Positions 35,541 through 44,636 of a DNA stretch of 64,000 nucleotides are shown here, one piece after another. The position numbers and the translations under genes were made by a program. The notes under the pieces are model-generated. The model was not told where the DNA came from. It made no database searches and worked only from the letters and a program-made list of their open reading frames with translations. Source of the stretch: Sulfitobacter sp. M05 (GTDB lineage: Bacteria; Pseudomonadota; Alphaproteobacteria; Rhodobacterales; Rhodobacteraceae); NCBI RefSeq assembly GCF_029285175.1, contig NZ_JABEDH010000005.1, positions 100,732-164,731 of the forward strand, in the 5' to 3' direction. Numbering within the stretch: the first letter of the stretch is position 1; the number at the start of each line of letters is the position of its first letter.

Positions 35541-36631
35541 GTTTGGGTTTTGATGGTCTGGGCGCGGCCTATTTCGACGGTGACAGCCCGGTGGCGCAGA
35601 ATGTGTCGATGCATATTGCCGCAGGTATTTTGCAGATCGGCTTGGACGATGGCGTGATCCTGCGCTGGCCAGTGGAGGAGGTGCGCCAACTGCCTGATAG
35701 CGCGGGCGGCGATGTCGTGACCCTGCGCCGCACCACCGATCCGCTGGCGCGGCTTTGTGTGACGGATCAGAACCTGTTGAAACATTTGCCCGAACGCCAC
35801 CGGGCTGCGCCGCCCAAGGGACGGGGGCGGCTGGCGGCTTGGGCCATCGCCGCTGTGGCCGCTGTTGGCGTGCAGATATTCGTATTGGTGCCCTTGCTGG
35901 CGGATAATCTGGCGGGTTTCATTCCCCCCGCAGGCGAGCGCGCGCTGGGCGAGGCGACCTTTGGCCAGATCCGCGAAGCCATGGACGAGACCGGCCTGAA
36001 CCCGTTGCAAATCTGCGAGGGCCCTGAAGGGCGCGCCGCGCTGGAGGCCTTGGTGCAGCGTCTGAACCCCGACAGCGAGATGCGCCATGACATATCCTTG
36101 TCGGTGCTGGATCACGACATGGTGAATGCCTTTGCGCTGCCGGGTGGGTTTGTCGTGCTGTTTCGTGGCTTGATCGAGGCGGCGGAAGGGCCGGATGAGC
36201 TTGCATCGGTCCTGGCCCATGAGATTGGCCATGTGGTCAGCCGTGACCCGACGCGTCACGCCTTGCGCTCGGCGGGGTCTATCGGGATTTTAGGCTTGCT
36301 GTTTGGCGATTTCGCGGGCGGGGCGGCGGTATTGTTTCTGACGGAGCGCTTGATATCGGCGCAATATTCGCAGGCTGCGGAAACGGCGGCGGATGAATTC
36401 GCCCATCGGATGCTGGCGCAGGCCGGGATCAACCCGGGTGCGCTCGGCGATATGTTTGCCACGATGCGGGAAGAGGGCGGAGATGCGAACGGGGTGATTG
36501 CGCATCTCCTCAGCCATCCGGCGCTGGACGCACGGATCAAAGCGGCCCATGCGCAGGTCGATGCCGGCGCGGTGTACACCCCTTCTATGTCAAAGGCAGA
36601 CTGGGCCGCGGTGCAGGCAATTTGTAATTAG
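35537..36631 (+). CDS. M48-family membrane metalloprotease
   Basis: A 364-residue zinc protease. The catalytic motif HEIGH has its first His at residue 228; a third-ligand Glu is offered by AAETAADEFAHRML near residue 280. An N-terminal cytoplasmic segment and one membrane helix (about residues 95-125) precede the protease domain. It belongs with BepA/HtpX-like quality-control proteases. It is coupled by ATGA to the DUF898 gene, and followed by a lipoprotein. Confidence 0.87.
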   Translation: MSLGFDGLGAAYFDGDSPVAQNVSMHIAAGILQIGLDDGVILRWPVEEVRQLPDSAGGDVVTLRRTTDPLARLCVTDQNLLKHLPERHRAAPPKGRGRLAAWAIAAVAAVGVQIFVLVPLLADNLAGFIPPAGERALGEATFGQIREAMDETGLNPLQICEGPEGRAALEALVQRLNPDSEMRHDISLSVLDHDMVNAFALPGGFVVLFRGLIEAAEGPDELASVLAHEIGHVVSRDPTRHALRSAGSIGILGLLFGDFAGGAAVLFLTERLISAQYSQAAETAADEFAHRMLAQAGINPGALGDMFATMREEGGDANGVIAHLLSHPALDARIKAAHAQVDAGAVYTPSMSKADWAAVQAICN

Positions 36632-36727
36632 GGGCAACCCTTACCGGCGCTGGTGCTGTCAACGGATTGCACGCTGCCCGGTGCTGCGGTATCGCTGAAC
36701 CGGATCAAATTCGGGGGCTTTCGCCAA

Positions 36728-37294
36728 ATGACACGTGTTTTTGCAATTTTGACCAGCCTTGTCTTGCTGGCTGCCTGCAACGGGGCGCGGGATCTGGGCG
36801 ACGCGCCGGTGCCCTTGGGCGATTTCAAACTGGTGCATAATATTGCTGTGGCCCCCAAGGCGTTTAAAGGGCCGCTCAGCCGGGAGGTCAGCGAAGCAGA
36901 GCTGACCAAGGCGCTGACCGATGCCACCGCCGAGCGGTTCGGGCGGTATGACGGCGCACGCGGCTATCATTTCGGGATGAGTATTGAGGGCTATGTGCTG
37001 GCACAGCCGGGCATCCCCTTGGTGTTCGCGCCAAAATCGATTCTGGTGATCAATCTGACGGTCTGGGACGATGCCAAAAACCTCAAACTGACGCCAAAGC
37101 CGCATCAATTCACGGTGTTGGAATCATTTGATCAGGGCCCGGTTGTCGGGTCTGGCTATACCAAATCCGCGCAGGAACAGCTGAAGAACCTCAGCCAAAA
37201 CGCAGCGAAGCAGATTGAGACCTATCTTGTGAAGCAAAACAAGGAAAAAGGCTGGTTCAATGGCAGCGAAGAAACAGTCGCGGTCACGGAATAA
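36728..37294 (+). CDS. Uncharacterised lipoprotein
   Basis: A 188-residue lipoprotein: MTRVFAILTSLVLLAAC has a signal peptide with the lipobox LAAC, cleaved before Cys17. The mature part has no recognised domain. ATG 36728 was chosen because it gives a complete signal peptide, although the frame is open to 36653. It follows the M48 protease by 96 bases and may be a partner or independent. A transposable-element origin is not indicated. Confidence 0.75.
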   Translation: MTRVFAILTSLVLLAACNGARDLGDAPVPLGDFKLVHNIAVAPKAFKGPLSREVSEAELTKALTDATAERFGRYDGARGYHFGMSIEGYVLAQPGIPLVFAPKSILVINLTVWDDAKNLKLTPKPHQFTVLESFDQGPVVGSGYTKSAQEQLKNLSQNAAKQIETYLVKQNKEKGWFNGSEETVAVTE

Positions 37295-37313
37295 CGGCTG
37301 CGTTGAAACACGC

Positions 37314-37342
37314 TTGATTTTACCGGCCAGACCCAATACATC
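37314..37342 (+). promoter_or_regulatory. Possible promoter of tuf copy 1
   Basis: TTGATT (37314-37319) is followed after 17 bases by TACATC (37337-37342). The -10 is weak, so confidence is low. It gives a leader of about 80 bases before tuf. Confidence 0.35.
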
Positions 37343-37427
37343 GCCCGCCATAACGCATGTCAGAATTCTCTGGCAGATTCCATATCGGGCCCGCGTGGCC
37401 CCTCAATAAACAAAGGGTGCTACCACC

Positions 37428-38603
37428 ATGGCAAAGGAAAAGTTTGAACGTAACAAACCGCACGTCAACATCGGCACAATCGGCCACGTTGACCACGGCA
37501 AGACCACACTGACGGCTGCGATCACCAAGTATTTCGGTGACTTCAAAGCCTACGACCAGATCGACGGCGCGCCCGAAGAAAAAGCACGCGGCATCACCAT
37601 CTCAACCGCCCACGTGGAATACGAGACAGAGACACGCCACTATGCGCACGTCGACTGCCCCGGCCACGCCGACTATGTTAAGAACATGATCACCGGTGCG
37701 GCGCAGATGGACGGCGCGATCCTGGTTGTGAACGCGGCCGACGGCCCGATGCCACAGACTCGCGAGCACATCCTGCTTGGCCGTCAGGTTGGCATCCCGT
37801 ACATGGTTGTTTACATGAACAAAGTTGACCAGGTTGACGACGAAGAGTTGTTGGAACTGGTTGAAATGGAAATCCGTGAACTGTTGTCCTCTTATGAGTA
37901 CCCAGGCGACGACATTCCTGTGATCCCTGGTTCCGCTCTGGCGGCGATGGAAGGCAACAAGCCAGAAATCGGTGAAGAATCCATTAAGAAACTGATGACG
38001 GCGGTTGACGAATATATCCCGACACCAGCACGTGCTGTTGACCAGCCGTTCCTGATGCCAGTGGAAGACGTATTCTCGATCTCTGGCCGTGGTACAGTTG
38101 TGACCGGTCGTGTTGAGCGCGGCGTGATCAACGTGGGTGATTCAATCGAGATCGTTGGTATTCGCGACACGAAAACAACAACTTGCACGGGCGTTGAAAT
38201 GTTCCGCAAGCTGCTGGATCGTGGTGAGGCCGGTGATAACGTTGGTGTTCTGCTGCGCGGTATCGACCGTGACGGCGTTGAGCGTGGTCAGGTTCTCTGC
38301 GCGCCCAAGTCTGTGAACCCGCACACCAAGTTCGAGGCAGAAGCCTATATTCTGACCAAAGAAGAAGGTGGCCGTCACACGCCATTCTTCGCGAACTACC
38401 GTCCACAGTTCTACTTCCGTACCACAGACGTCACCGGTACCGTTGCACTGCCAGAAGGCACTGAAATGGTTATGCCTGGCGACAACCTGAAGTTCGACGT
38501 TGAGCTGATCGCACCCATCGCGATGGAGCAGGGCCTGCGTTTCGCGATCCGCGAAGGTGGCCGTACCGTTGGCGCGGGCGTTGTGTCCAAGATCACTGAG
38601 TAA
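37428..38603 (+). CDS. tuf: Elongation factor Tu, copy 1
   Basis: A 391-residue translational GTPase delivering aminoacyl-tRNA to the ribosome. The P-loop is [11 protein letters not shown]3 DCPGH, G4 NKVD; the switch regions and domains II and III are complete. This copy stands alone behind its own possible promoter; the other copy ends the rpsL operon. The two encode identical proteins, typical of duplicated tuf genes kept alike by gene conversion. Confidence 0.98.
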   Translation: MAKEKFERNKPHVNIGTIGHVDHGKTTLTAAITKYFGDFKAYDQIDGAPEEKARGITISTAHVEYETETRHYAHVDCPGHADYVKNMITGAAQMDGAILVVNAADGPMPQTREHILLGRQVGIPYMVVYMNKVDQVDDEELLELVEMEIRELLSSYEYPGDDIPVIPGSALAAMEGNKPEIGEESIKKLMTAVDEYIPTPARAVDQPFLMPVEDVFSISGRGTVVTGRVERGVINVGDSIEIVGIRDTKTTTCTGVEMFRKLLDRGEAGDNVGVLLRGIDRDGVERGQVLCAPKSVNPHTKFEAEAYILTKEEGGRHTPFFANYRPQFYFRTTDVTGTVALPEGTEMVMPGDNLKFDVELIAPIAMEQGLRFAIREGGRTVGAGVVSKITE

Positions 38604-38658
38604 TCAACAGCGCCAATGCGTTGTTGACGGTGCCGGCAGCCGGTGCCGAAGAAAACAG

Positions 38659-38686
38659 AAGGCCGCTCCAAATGGGGCGGCCTTTT
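38659..38686 (+). terminator. Intrinsic terminator of tuf copy 1
   Basis: AAGGCCGCTCC (38659-38669) pairs with GGGGCGGCCTT (38674-38684) through an AAAT loop, with a T-run ending at 38686. Confidence 0.85.
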
Positions 38687-38795
38687 GCGTTGCGGGGGAG
38701 GGGGACAGGGGGGCAGTGGCGGATGATTCCCCGAAACAACAAAATCGTGAGCAAAGAAAACTGACAACCCCGCCGCGACGCGCTAGGGTTTGGCC

Positions 38796-39338
38796 ATGAA
38801 ACTTAAAACACACTTATTGCTGCCGCTTGTTGCCATGATCATGGTGTTCATCCCGCTGTGGGGGATGGCCGCCGAAATCGACCGGTTCGAGGGAACCTTT
38901 ACCGGTCAGGCCGAATTCACCGTAAACGGCGCGGCGCAAAAACGCGATATGAGTACCACCATAAAGGCGCAAAACGATGGGTTTGTCCTAAGCTGGACCT
39001 CGGTGACCTTTCGCAGTGACGGGCGCACCAAAGAAGCGACCTATACCATCCAGTTTGTGCCCTCTGCGCGGGATAATATCTTTCAATCCGCGATGAAAAA
39101 GAACCTTTTTGGCAAAGCCACACCGCTGGACCCGTTGCAGGGCGAACCCTTTGTCTGGGCGCGGTTCGAGGGGGATATGTTTTCGGTGTTTTCCCTGTTT
39201 ATCAACGAGACCGGCGATTACGAGGTGCAGGAATTCCACCGTAGCCTTGCCGAAGGCGGGCTGGACCTTTTGTTCCGCCGATTCCGCAACGGGACGCTTG
39301 ATCGCGAGATAAAAACCCTGCTGTTGCGGCAGGATTAA
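38796..39338 (+). CDS. Uncharacterised exported protein
   Basis: A 180-residue protein with an N-terminal signal peptide (MKLKTHLLLPLVAMIMVFIP, cleavage probably after MAA). The mature domain is rich in beta-strand patterns (RFEGTFTGQAEFTV, NDGFVLSWTSVTF) and has no cysteines. I do not recognise a family. ATG 38796 is preceded by AGGG. It lies between the tuf terminator and tRNA-Trp. Confidence 0.7.
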   Translation: MKLKTHLLLPLVAMIMVFIPLWGMAAEIDRFEGTFTGQAEFTVNGAAQKRDMSTTIKAQNDGFVLSWTSVTFRSDGRTKEATYTIQFVPSARDNIFQSAMKKNLFGKATPLDPLQGEPFVWARFEGDMFSVFSLFINETGDYEVQEFHRSLAEGGLDLLFRRFRNGTLDREIKTLLLRQD

Positions 39339-39532
39339 TGGGGCCTGACCCAAGGGGCAGAGGCAGGCATGGTGGTGCGTGAATTCACCGTTGCTGCGCG
39401 GCAAAAAGAGTTGGCGCGTAACATAACGCAGGCAAACCGCAGAGAAACGCGCAAACAGATTCAAAATCCGCAAGCTTTCTGCGATCTGCTCTTGATCGTT
39501 GTTCGAATTACGACTACCCCGTGGGTCGGCAT

Positions 39533-39608
39533 AGGGGTTTAGCTCAGTTGGTAGAGCATCGGTCTCCAAAACCGAGGGTCGTGGGTTCGAGTCCCTCAGC
39601 CCCTGCCA
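39533..39608 (+). tRNA. tRNA-Trp (CCA anticodon)
   Basis: A complete 76-base tRNA with the 3' CCA encoded. The acceptor arms are AGGGGTT and AGCCCCT (one G-T pair), the D arm GCTCAGTTGGTAGAGC, anticodon loop CTCCAAA giving anticodon CCA, and the T loop TTCGAGT. A possible promoter TTGATC, 17 bases, TACCCC lies just upstream. tRNA-Trp upstream of secE-nusG is the common order in alphaproteobacteria; here three protein genes intervene. Confidence 0.97.
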
Positions 39609-39638
39609 TTTTCCAGAATACTTGTTGGTTTCCTGATT

Positions 39639-40340
39639 CTAGCGGGCGGGCGTCTGGTGGAATTCTTTTGTCAGCACGGTGTCGGGCTTTTCGGTAGCTT
39701 CCCAGTCAGCGAGCAGGGCGTCGCTTTGACCGGTGAATCTGTCGTCTTGCAATGACCAGCCCTGCACGCGGTCCAGCCGGAAATGGCGCAGGGCCCGGCG
39801 CAGTTCACACCATGCGACGATGGTGACGGCATCGACATAATAGATCAGGGCCAAGGGCCAGATCGTCCGATGTGATGTTTGGCCTGCGGCATCCTGATAG
39901 TTCAGCGTTACCTTTTGTTCGTCACGGATGGCGGCACGCAAAGTGCTAAGGTTGATGGTCTGGATTTCGTCCAATCCCCAGCTTGAGCTGATCAAACGTT
40001 GCGTGCCGGGCGCCGCTTCATTGAGTTTACGCGCCGCACGCCCTGCGGCGCGCCAGAGACTGACATCACCTGTGCGGGCAATCAGGCTGAGGCCGACGGC
40101 AATTGCCTCGGCTTCCTCGACATCCAGATTGAGCGGCGGCAGGTCGTAGCCTTTGCGCATGACATACCCAATGCCGGCCTCGCCATAGATCGGGGTCTGC
40201 ATAGCCTGAAGCGTGGCGATATCGCGGTAGATCGTGCGTTTGGAGACCTCAAGCATGTCGGCGATTTGCTGGGCGCGCAGGGGGGCTTTGGCCGCGCGCA
40301 GCAGTTGGATGATCTCGAACAGGCGGGCAGATTTCGACAT
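39639..40340 (-). CDS. YafY-type HTH/WYL transcriptional regulator
   Basis: A 233-residue regulator. Residues 1-60 are a winged HTH (RLFEIIQLLRAAKAPLRAQQ, then VSKRTIYRDIATLQAM). The C-terminal part is a WYL domain (WPLALIYYVDAVTIVAWCEL, RRALRHFRLDRV), a ligand or nucleic-acid sensing module. ATG 40340 follows AAAGG. It is divergent from the EamA exporter with a 103-base spacer containing a strong palindrome, so it is likely a regulator of that exporter. Confidence 0.9.
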   Translation of the reverse strand: MSKSARLFEIIQLLRAAKAPLRAQQIADMLEVSKRTIYRDIATLQAMQTPIYGEAGIGYVMRKGYDLPPLNLDVEEAEAIAVGLSLIARTGDVSLWRAAGRAARKLNEAAPGTQRLISSSWGLDEIQTINLSTLRAAIRDEQKVTLNYQDAAGQTSHRTIWPLALIYYVDAVTIVAWCELRRALRHFRLDRVQGWSLQDDRFTGQSDALLADWEATEKPDTVLTKEFHQTPAR

Positions 40341-40377
40341 GCGGGACCTTTGATATTTTGTCATCCCTACCTTAACG

Positions 40378-40401
40378 CTGCTGACATCTAGTTGTCAGCA
40401 G
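40378..40401. promoter_or_regulatory. Palindromic operator between WYL regulator and EamA exporter
   Basis: CTGCTGACA (40378-40386) and TGTCAGCAG (40393-40401) are perfect inverted arms around TCTAGT, whose inner CTAG is also palindromic. It lies in the middle of the divergent spacer, ideally placed for a dimeric regulator. The WYL protein is the likely binder. Confidence 0.65.
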
Positions 40402-40443
40402 TGGTGTCGTATCTGAGCGGTGGAAACCGAACAGGAGATGAGG

Positions 40444-41283
40444 ATGGACAGCAGGCGAACCGGTGTTGTGTTGGTGGTGATTTCCGCCTTTGTGTTCAGC
40501 ACAGCAGGTATTTTCACCAAGAGTATTCCCGTCGCAGCATGGGATATCATTTTTTGGCGCGGGGTTTCTGCCGCGGGGTTCACCCTTGTCTATCTGGCGG
40601 CGCGGGGCATGTTTGTGCAGGAGGTTCAACAGTTCGGCAGGCCCGCTTTGGCGGTGACTTTGATGATGGGCGCGGGGACCGCAGCGTTCATTCCGGCATT
40701 TAAGTTAAGCCATGTGGCCAATGTTGCCTTGATCTATGGGGCTGCGCCATTTTTTGCCGCCGCCCTGGCGTGGGTCTGGCTGCGGGAACTGCCCAGCCGG
40801 ACGGTGATCGTGGCAAGCGGTGTCGCCTTTTGCGGTGTCATCCTGATCGTTGCCAGTTCGCTGGGCGGTCTGGCGCTGCGGGGCGATCTGTTGGCGTTGT
40901 TTATGACGCTGATGATGGCGGCGACCATGGTGGTTTACCGTGCCTATCCGCAGACCACCGCGGCCTTGCCGGCGGCGCTTTCGTCGGTGGTGTTATTGCC
41001 GCTCTCCTATTGGTGGGGCGATCCCTTTGCGGTGCCCTTGGCGCAACTGCCGTGGCTGGTGTTGTTTGGTCTGGTGTTTGCGCTGGCTTCGGTCACCCTG
41101 TCCGAAGGGGCGCGGCGGTTGCCGCCTGCCGAAACGGCCTTGCTGTCGATCCTAGAGATGCCGCTGGCCCCGCTTCTTGCTTTTGTGCTTTTGGCAGAGC
41201 GGGTGCCTCCACAGGTGATCCTTGGCGGGGGTATTATTCTGTTGGCGGTGATATGGTCGCAAACGCGGGGAGGGGGCCGTTAA
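40444..41283 (+). CDS. EamA/DMT family exporter
   Basis: A 279-residue membrane protein with ten predicted helices as two EamA repeats. FSTAGIFTKSIPVAAWDIIF near the start and GARRLPPAETALLSILEMPL in the second repeat match the drug/metabolite transporter family. The substrate is unknown. ATG 40444 has AGGAG six bases upstream; ATG 40438 is also in frame. It is divergent from the WYL regulator. Confidence 0.87.
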   Translation: MDSRRTGVVLVVISAFVFSTAGIFTKSIPVAAWDIIFWRGVSAAGFTLVYLAARGMFVQEVQQFGRPALAVTLMMGAGTAAFIPAFKLSHVANVALIYGAAPFFAAALAWVWLRELPSRTVIVASGVAFCGVILIVASSLGGLALRGDLLALFMTLMMAATMVVYRAYPQTTAALPAALSSVVLLPLSYWWGDPFAVPLAQLPWLVLFGLVFALASVTLSEGARRLPPAETALLSILEMPLAPLLAFVLLAERVPPQVILGGGIILLAVIWSQTRGGGR

Positions 41284-41382
41284 CCCTGTCCCTGCCACGC
41301 CCCGGATTTGCCATAATCCTGCCTACGGACTGTCCAGATGCCCTGCTATGCCAAAGCGGCAAAGGGCAAGGTAACAGTTACG

Positions 41383-42099
41383 ATGAAAGAAATGCACAGC
41401 GATCCGCAGGAAAATGCCACGGGGCAGGGTGGTACGCATCACGAAGGGGCAGAATTGGACCCCAAGGCGCTTGCAGCGATTCGTGATCTCCTTGTCTCGG
41501 AAACCGCAACTGAGGCCGAGGTCCCAACACCTGAGTTGCCCGATCCTGCCCCTGTGCGTCACACAAACACTGCCGGACTGGCCCGCCTGCCGGACATTGC
41601 GCCGGCACCTGTGTCGCCGCAGCGGGCCACTGCGAAACGCGCAGCAAAGCGCAAACCGGCCAAGCGCCCCGCAAAAGGCCCGGGTCTCTTTCGCCGAATG
41701 ATATCATCTTGTGTCGGCTACCGGCCATCAACCAAGGTTGTGCTCTGGGCCGGCTTTGCCCTGTTGCTATTCCTGCGCCCTGTTCTGGTGATTGGTCTGT
41801 CCTTGCTGGCGGCGTTGGTGATGATCGGCGTTTTTCTTGTGGTGGGGTATGATAGGTTCTGGCGCGGTGCGATGAGGGCTGCATGTTGGTACGCAAGCCG
41901 CCACCCCGACCGTGCCGCCGCGATGCACGAGAAACTGGATGCATTTGCCCTGAAATGGGATGCGGTGCTGGACCGATTTCCCGAGGGTTCAGTGGATGGT
42001 CTGTATCTGCCCGATTTCGACAGCATGGTCACCGCTGACGCCCGCCATGACGCGACGATGGAACGCCGGTTTGCCGATATGGCGGAGAACGAAGGCTGA
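41383..42099 (+). CDS. Uncharacterised membrane protein before secE
   Basis: A 238-residue protein in this start choice. The first 100 residues are polar, with a proline and a lysine-rich stretch (KRAAKRKPAKRPAKGPG); a double hydrophobic segment follows at about residues 117-160, then an acidic cytoplasmic-like C-terminus. I do not recognise a family. ATG 41338 and 41392 are alternative starts. It lies 90 bases upstream of secE. Confidence 0.65.
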   Translation: MKEMHSDPQENATGQGGTHHEGAELDPKALAAIRDLLVSETATEAEVPTPELPDPAPVRHTNTAGLARLPDIAPAPVSPQRATAKRAAKRKPAKRPAKGPGLFRRMISSCVGYRPSTKVVLWAGFALLLFLRPVLVIGLSLLAALVMIGVFLVVGYDRFWRGAMRAACWYASRHPDRAAAMHEKLDAFALKWDAVLDRFPEGSVDGLYLPDFDSMVTADARHDATMERRFADMAENEG

Positions 42100-42188
42100 G
42101 CCAGCCGCAGGAGGCGACTTGATGCAGGCTTGAAACCCTGCGCCACAGCCGCTAGATGCCCATAAGCGCGTTTTTCAAGGACACTCAC

Positions 42189-42386
42189 ATGGCGATGACC
42201 AATCCACTTCAGTTCATCCAGCAGGCCCGTGCCGAGGTTGGCAAGGTCGTTTGGCCCACCCGCCGCGAGGTGATGCTGACCACAGTGATGGTTTTCATCC
42301 TTGCTGCGCTGACGGCCGTATTCTTTGCCATCGTTGATATTCTTATCCGCGGCGGGCTGAACGGCGTTCTGGGGATGTTCGGCTAG
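42189..42386 (+). CDS. secE: Preprotein translocase subunit SecE
   Basis: A 65-residue SecE with one membrane helix at about residues 32-55. The family block ARAEVGKVVWPTRREV precedes the helix. Together with SecY and SecG it forms the export channel. Alphaproteobacterial SecE is short like this. A terminator follows before nusG. Confidence 0.93.
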   Translation: MAMTNPLQFIQQARAEVGKVVWPTRREVMLTTVMVFILAALTAVFFAIVDILIRGGLNGVLGMFG

Positions 42387-42477
42387 GCCGCTCTATCTGC
42401 GGGTGTTGCTCAAAAATACCATGCACAGGCTTGAATCCCAATCCGGCAAGGGTTATTGCCATTTTCAGACCTGATGA

Positions 42478-42512
42478 GGCGTGCGGCGAATCGAGCCCGC
42501 GCGCCCTTTTTT
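42478..42512 (+). terminator. Terminator-like hairpin between secE and nusG
   Basis: GGCGTGCGG (42478-42486) pairs with CCGCGCGCC (42497-42505), one G-T pair, and T-run 42507-42512 follows. It suggests that secE and nusG may be partly uncoupled. Confidence 0.7.
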
Positions 42513-42583
42513 ATTCAGGTATTCACGGATCAGATGGTAGGGCTACGGGCCTGAGCATCGCAATGACAGGGACATAGTTTCAG

Positions 42584-43117
42584 ATGGCAAAACGTTGGTA
42601 TTCGGTCAGTGTCCTGTCCAACTTTGAAAAGAAGATCGCCGAGCAAATCCGCACCACAGCGGAAGAGCAGGGTCTTGAGGATCAGATCGACGAAGTGCTG
42701 GTTCCCACCGAAGAGGTGATCGAGGTGCGTCGCGGTAAGAAAGTGACGACCGAGCGCCGCTTTATGCCGGGCTACGTTCTGGTGCATATGGAAATGTCAG
42801 ATCAGGGCTATCACCTGATTAACTCGATCAACCGCGTTACCGGCTTTCTGGGGCCACAGGGCCGTCCAATGCCAATGCGTGATGCCGAAGTTCAGGCGAT
42901 CCTTGGCCGCGTCCAAGAGGGCGAGGAAGCACCACGCACGTTGATCCACTTTGAAGTGGGTGAGCGCGTTAAGGTTGGCGATGGTCCGTTCGAAGACTTT
43001 GACGGTATGATCGAAGAAGTCGATGACGAGAACCAGCGCTTGAAAGTCTCCGTATCGATCTTTGGCCGTGAAACGCCGGTCGAACTGGAATTCACCCAGG
43101 TTATCAAACAGACGTAA
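42584..43117 (+). CDS. nusG: Transcription termination/antitermination factor NusG
   Basis: A 177-residue factor with NGN domain ([32 protein letters not shown]) and C-terminal KOW domain ([17 protein letters not shown]). It couples RNA polymerase to ribosome or Rho. The spacer from secE is 197 bases with a terminator, so a separate promoter is likely. Confidence 0.97.
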   Translation: MAKRWYSVSVLSNFEKKIAEQIRTTAEEQGLEDQIDEVLVPTEEVIEVRRGKKVTTERRFMPGYVLVHMEMSDQGYHLINSINRVTGFLGPQGRPMPMRDAEVQAILGRVQEGEEAPRTLIHFEVGERVKVGDGPFEDFDGMIEEVDDENQRLKVSVSIFGRETPVELEFTQVIKQT

Positions 43118-43272
43118 GTGTGGCGGCGGGGGCATCTCCGCCCTACGGCTTTCGCGGCCCCGCGCTGACGCTGGGGCCGGTTTGAAATTCACATTCTCTC
43201 GTGGCACTCTGAACGTTGACCGACGTTCTTTCCGGCAAACTGGTCTGTTGCCCGCCGTCACGAGGACCGCAG

Positions 43273-43998
43273 ATGATGCGACTTAGACTGATGTTTTCCC
43301 ATGCAAGTGTCCGGGCAATGGGGCTTGCAGCCGTTATTGGCTGCGGGTTTCTGATCCTGCATGCACCGTGGTGGGCATGGTTGCTGGTGCCGCTTGGCAT
43401 TGGTGCCCAGATGCTGAACGAATACAGTCTTCACAGGTTTATCTTTCACTTGCCGCCACCGGAACGGCAGTGGGCCTTTGATATGTTGTATCAGGCGCAT
43501 TACGGGCATCACGATTTCCCGACCAATCACGGATTGTTTTTTGTGCCGGTTTGGGTGGCGCTGCCTGTGCTTGCTGTTAACTTCTGTTTGGTTTGGGCGT
43601 TGGCGACAGTGCTTGGCATACCTGCCGCCTTTGATATCGCCGTGGCTATTGTCATGGTGGGCGGGGTGTCGACGTTCCTGACCTATGAATGGTTTCACAT
43701 GACGGCGCATCTGACGGTGCCGAAAACACGGGTTGAACGCCATGTGACAACCTTGCACAACCAGCACCACTTTCGCGATTTTTCCAAGTGGTTCCATGTT
43801 TCTCCGGGTGGAGAAGTGATTGACCGCATGATGTATACGGCGATTGATCGGGATGCCCTGAAGGCACAGCAGCGGATCGAGTTCATTCGCACCCTTGGTC
43901 TTTCGCCGGATGATCCGCGGCTGATCAGCGCGCGGGCGCGATTTGCCGGCAAGTACGGCTTGTCCCCGACCGAGCTGGCACAGGCCGCCGCTTCCTGA
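43273..43998 (+). CDS. Sterol desaturase/fatty acid hydroxylase family protein
   Basis: A 241-residue membrane di-iron protein. The histidine boxes are HRFIFH, HYGHH, and HNQHH, with further His residues at EWFHMTAH. At least three or four membrane helices are visible. This family hydroxylates or desaturates lipids; the exact substrate is not known. ATG 43273 follows GAGGA. It breaks the usual nusG-rplK neighbourhood. Confidence 0.85.
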   Translation: MMRLRLMFSHASVRAMGLAAVIGCGFLILHAPWWAWLLVPLGIGAQMLNEYSLHRFIFHLPPPERQWAFDMLYQAHYGHHDFPTNHGLFFVPVWVALPVLAVNFCLVWALATVLGIPAAFDIAVAIVMVGGVSTFLTYEWFHMTAHLTVPKTRVERHVTTLHNQHHFRDFSKWFHVSPGGEVIDRMMYTAIDRDALKAQQRIEFIRTLGLSPDDPRLISARARFAGKYGLSPTELAQAAAS

Positions 43999-44056
43999 GG
44001 TTCGTACCGTGAGGGAGGGCGGCCCTGTCAGTGCCCACATCCGTTGATCGACGCCC

Positions 44057-44083
44057 TTGCAATATCGCCCGCGCCCCTATAAC
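44057..44083 (+). promoter_or_regulatory. Possible rplK promoter
   Basis: TTGCAA (44057-44062) is followed after 15 bases by TATAAC (44078-44083), then a GC-rich discriminator. The short spacer makes it uncertain. The leader to rplK would be about 120 bases. Confidence 0.35.
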
Positions 44084-44209
44084 CCGCAGCAATCGCCCGC
44101 AAAGGCGATTCACCACCGTGGGAGGCGCGCGTGCCGCGGCACGCAGACCAGACCACGCAACACATGGCCCCGCGGTCGCGACCTAGGGGCGTTGAAAAGG
44201 AGAAGGCCA

Positions 44210-44635
44210 ATGGCCAAGAAACTCGTCGGTACGATGAAGTTGCAAGTTAAAGCGGGTCAAGCAAACCCGTCCCCACCCGTCGGTCCAGCATTGGGTCAGC
44301 GCGGCATCAACATCATGGAATTCTGTAAAGCGTTCAACGCCAAGACAGCGGACCTGGAGCCCGGTGCCCCTTGCCCGACCGTGATCAGCTATTATCAGGA
44401 CAAGTCCTTTACCATGGACATCAAGACGCCTCCTGCGTCCTACTACCTGAAAAAAGCCGCCAAGATTAACTCTGGCGCCAAGCTGCCGAGCCGCGAAACC
44501 GTTGGCACAGTGACCGCTAAGCAGGTGCGTGAAATCGCCGAAGCAAAAATGGCTGACCTGTCCGCAAACGACGTGGATCAGGCGATGAAGATCATTCTGG
44601 GCTCTGCCCGGTCTATGGGCATTGAGGTGAAGTAA
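44210..44635 (+). CDS. rplK: 50S ribosomal protein L11
   Basis: A 141-residue protein at the GTPase centre of the ribosome, needed for RelA-type activation. It shows [31 protein letters not shown] and the C-terminal [11 protein letters not shown]. An AAGGAGAAGG precedes ATG 44210. It starts the rplK-rplA pair and is one base from rplA. Confidence 0.97.
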   Translation: MAKKLVGTMKLQVKAGQANPSPPVGPALGQRGINIMEFCKAFNAKTADLEPGAPCPTVISYYQDKSFTMDIKTPPASYYLKKAAKINSGAKLPSRETVGTVTAKQVREIAEAKMADLSANDVDQAMKIILGSARSMGIEVK

Positions 44636-44636
44636 G

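Larger units (their letters stand above)
37424..38697 (+). repeat. Direct repeat carrying tuf copy 1
   Basis: From four bases before the tuf start to at least 38697, the sequence matches 62727-64000 base for base in the parts compared, including the tuf terminator. The window ends inside the second copy, so the right limit is not visible. Confidence 0.9.
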
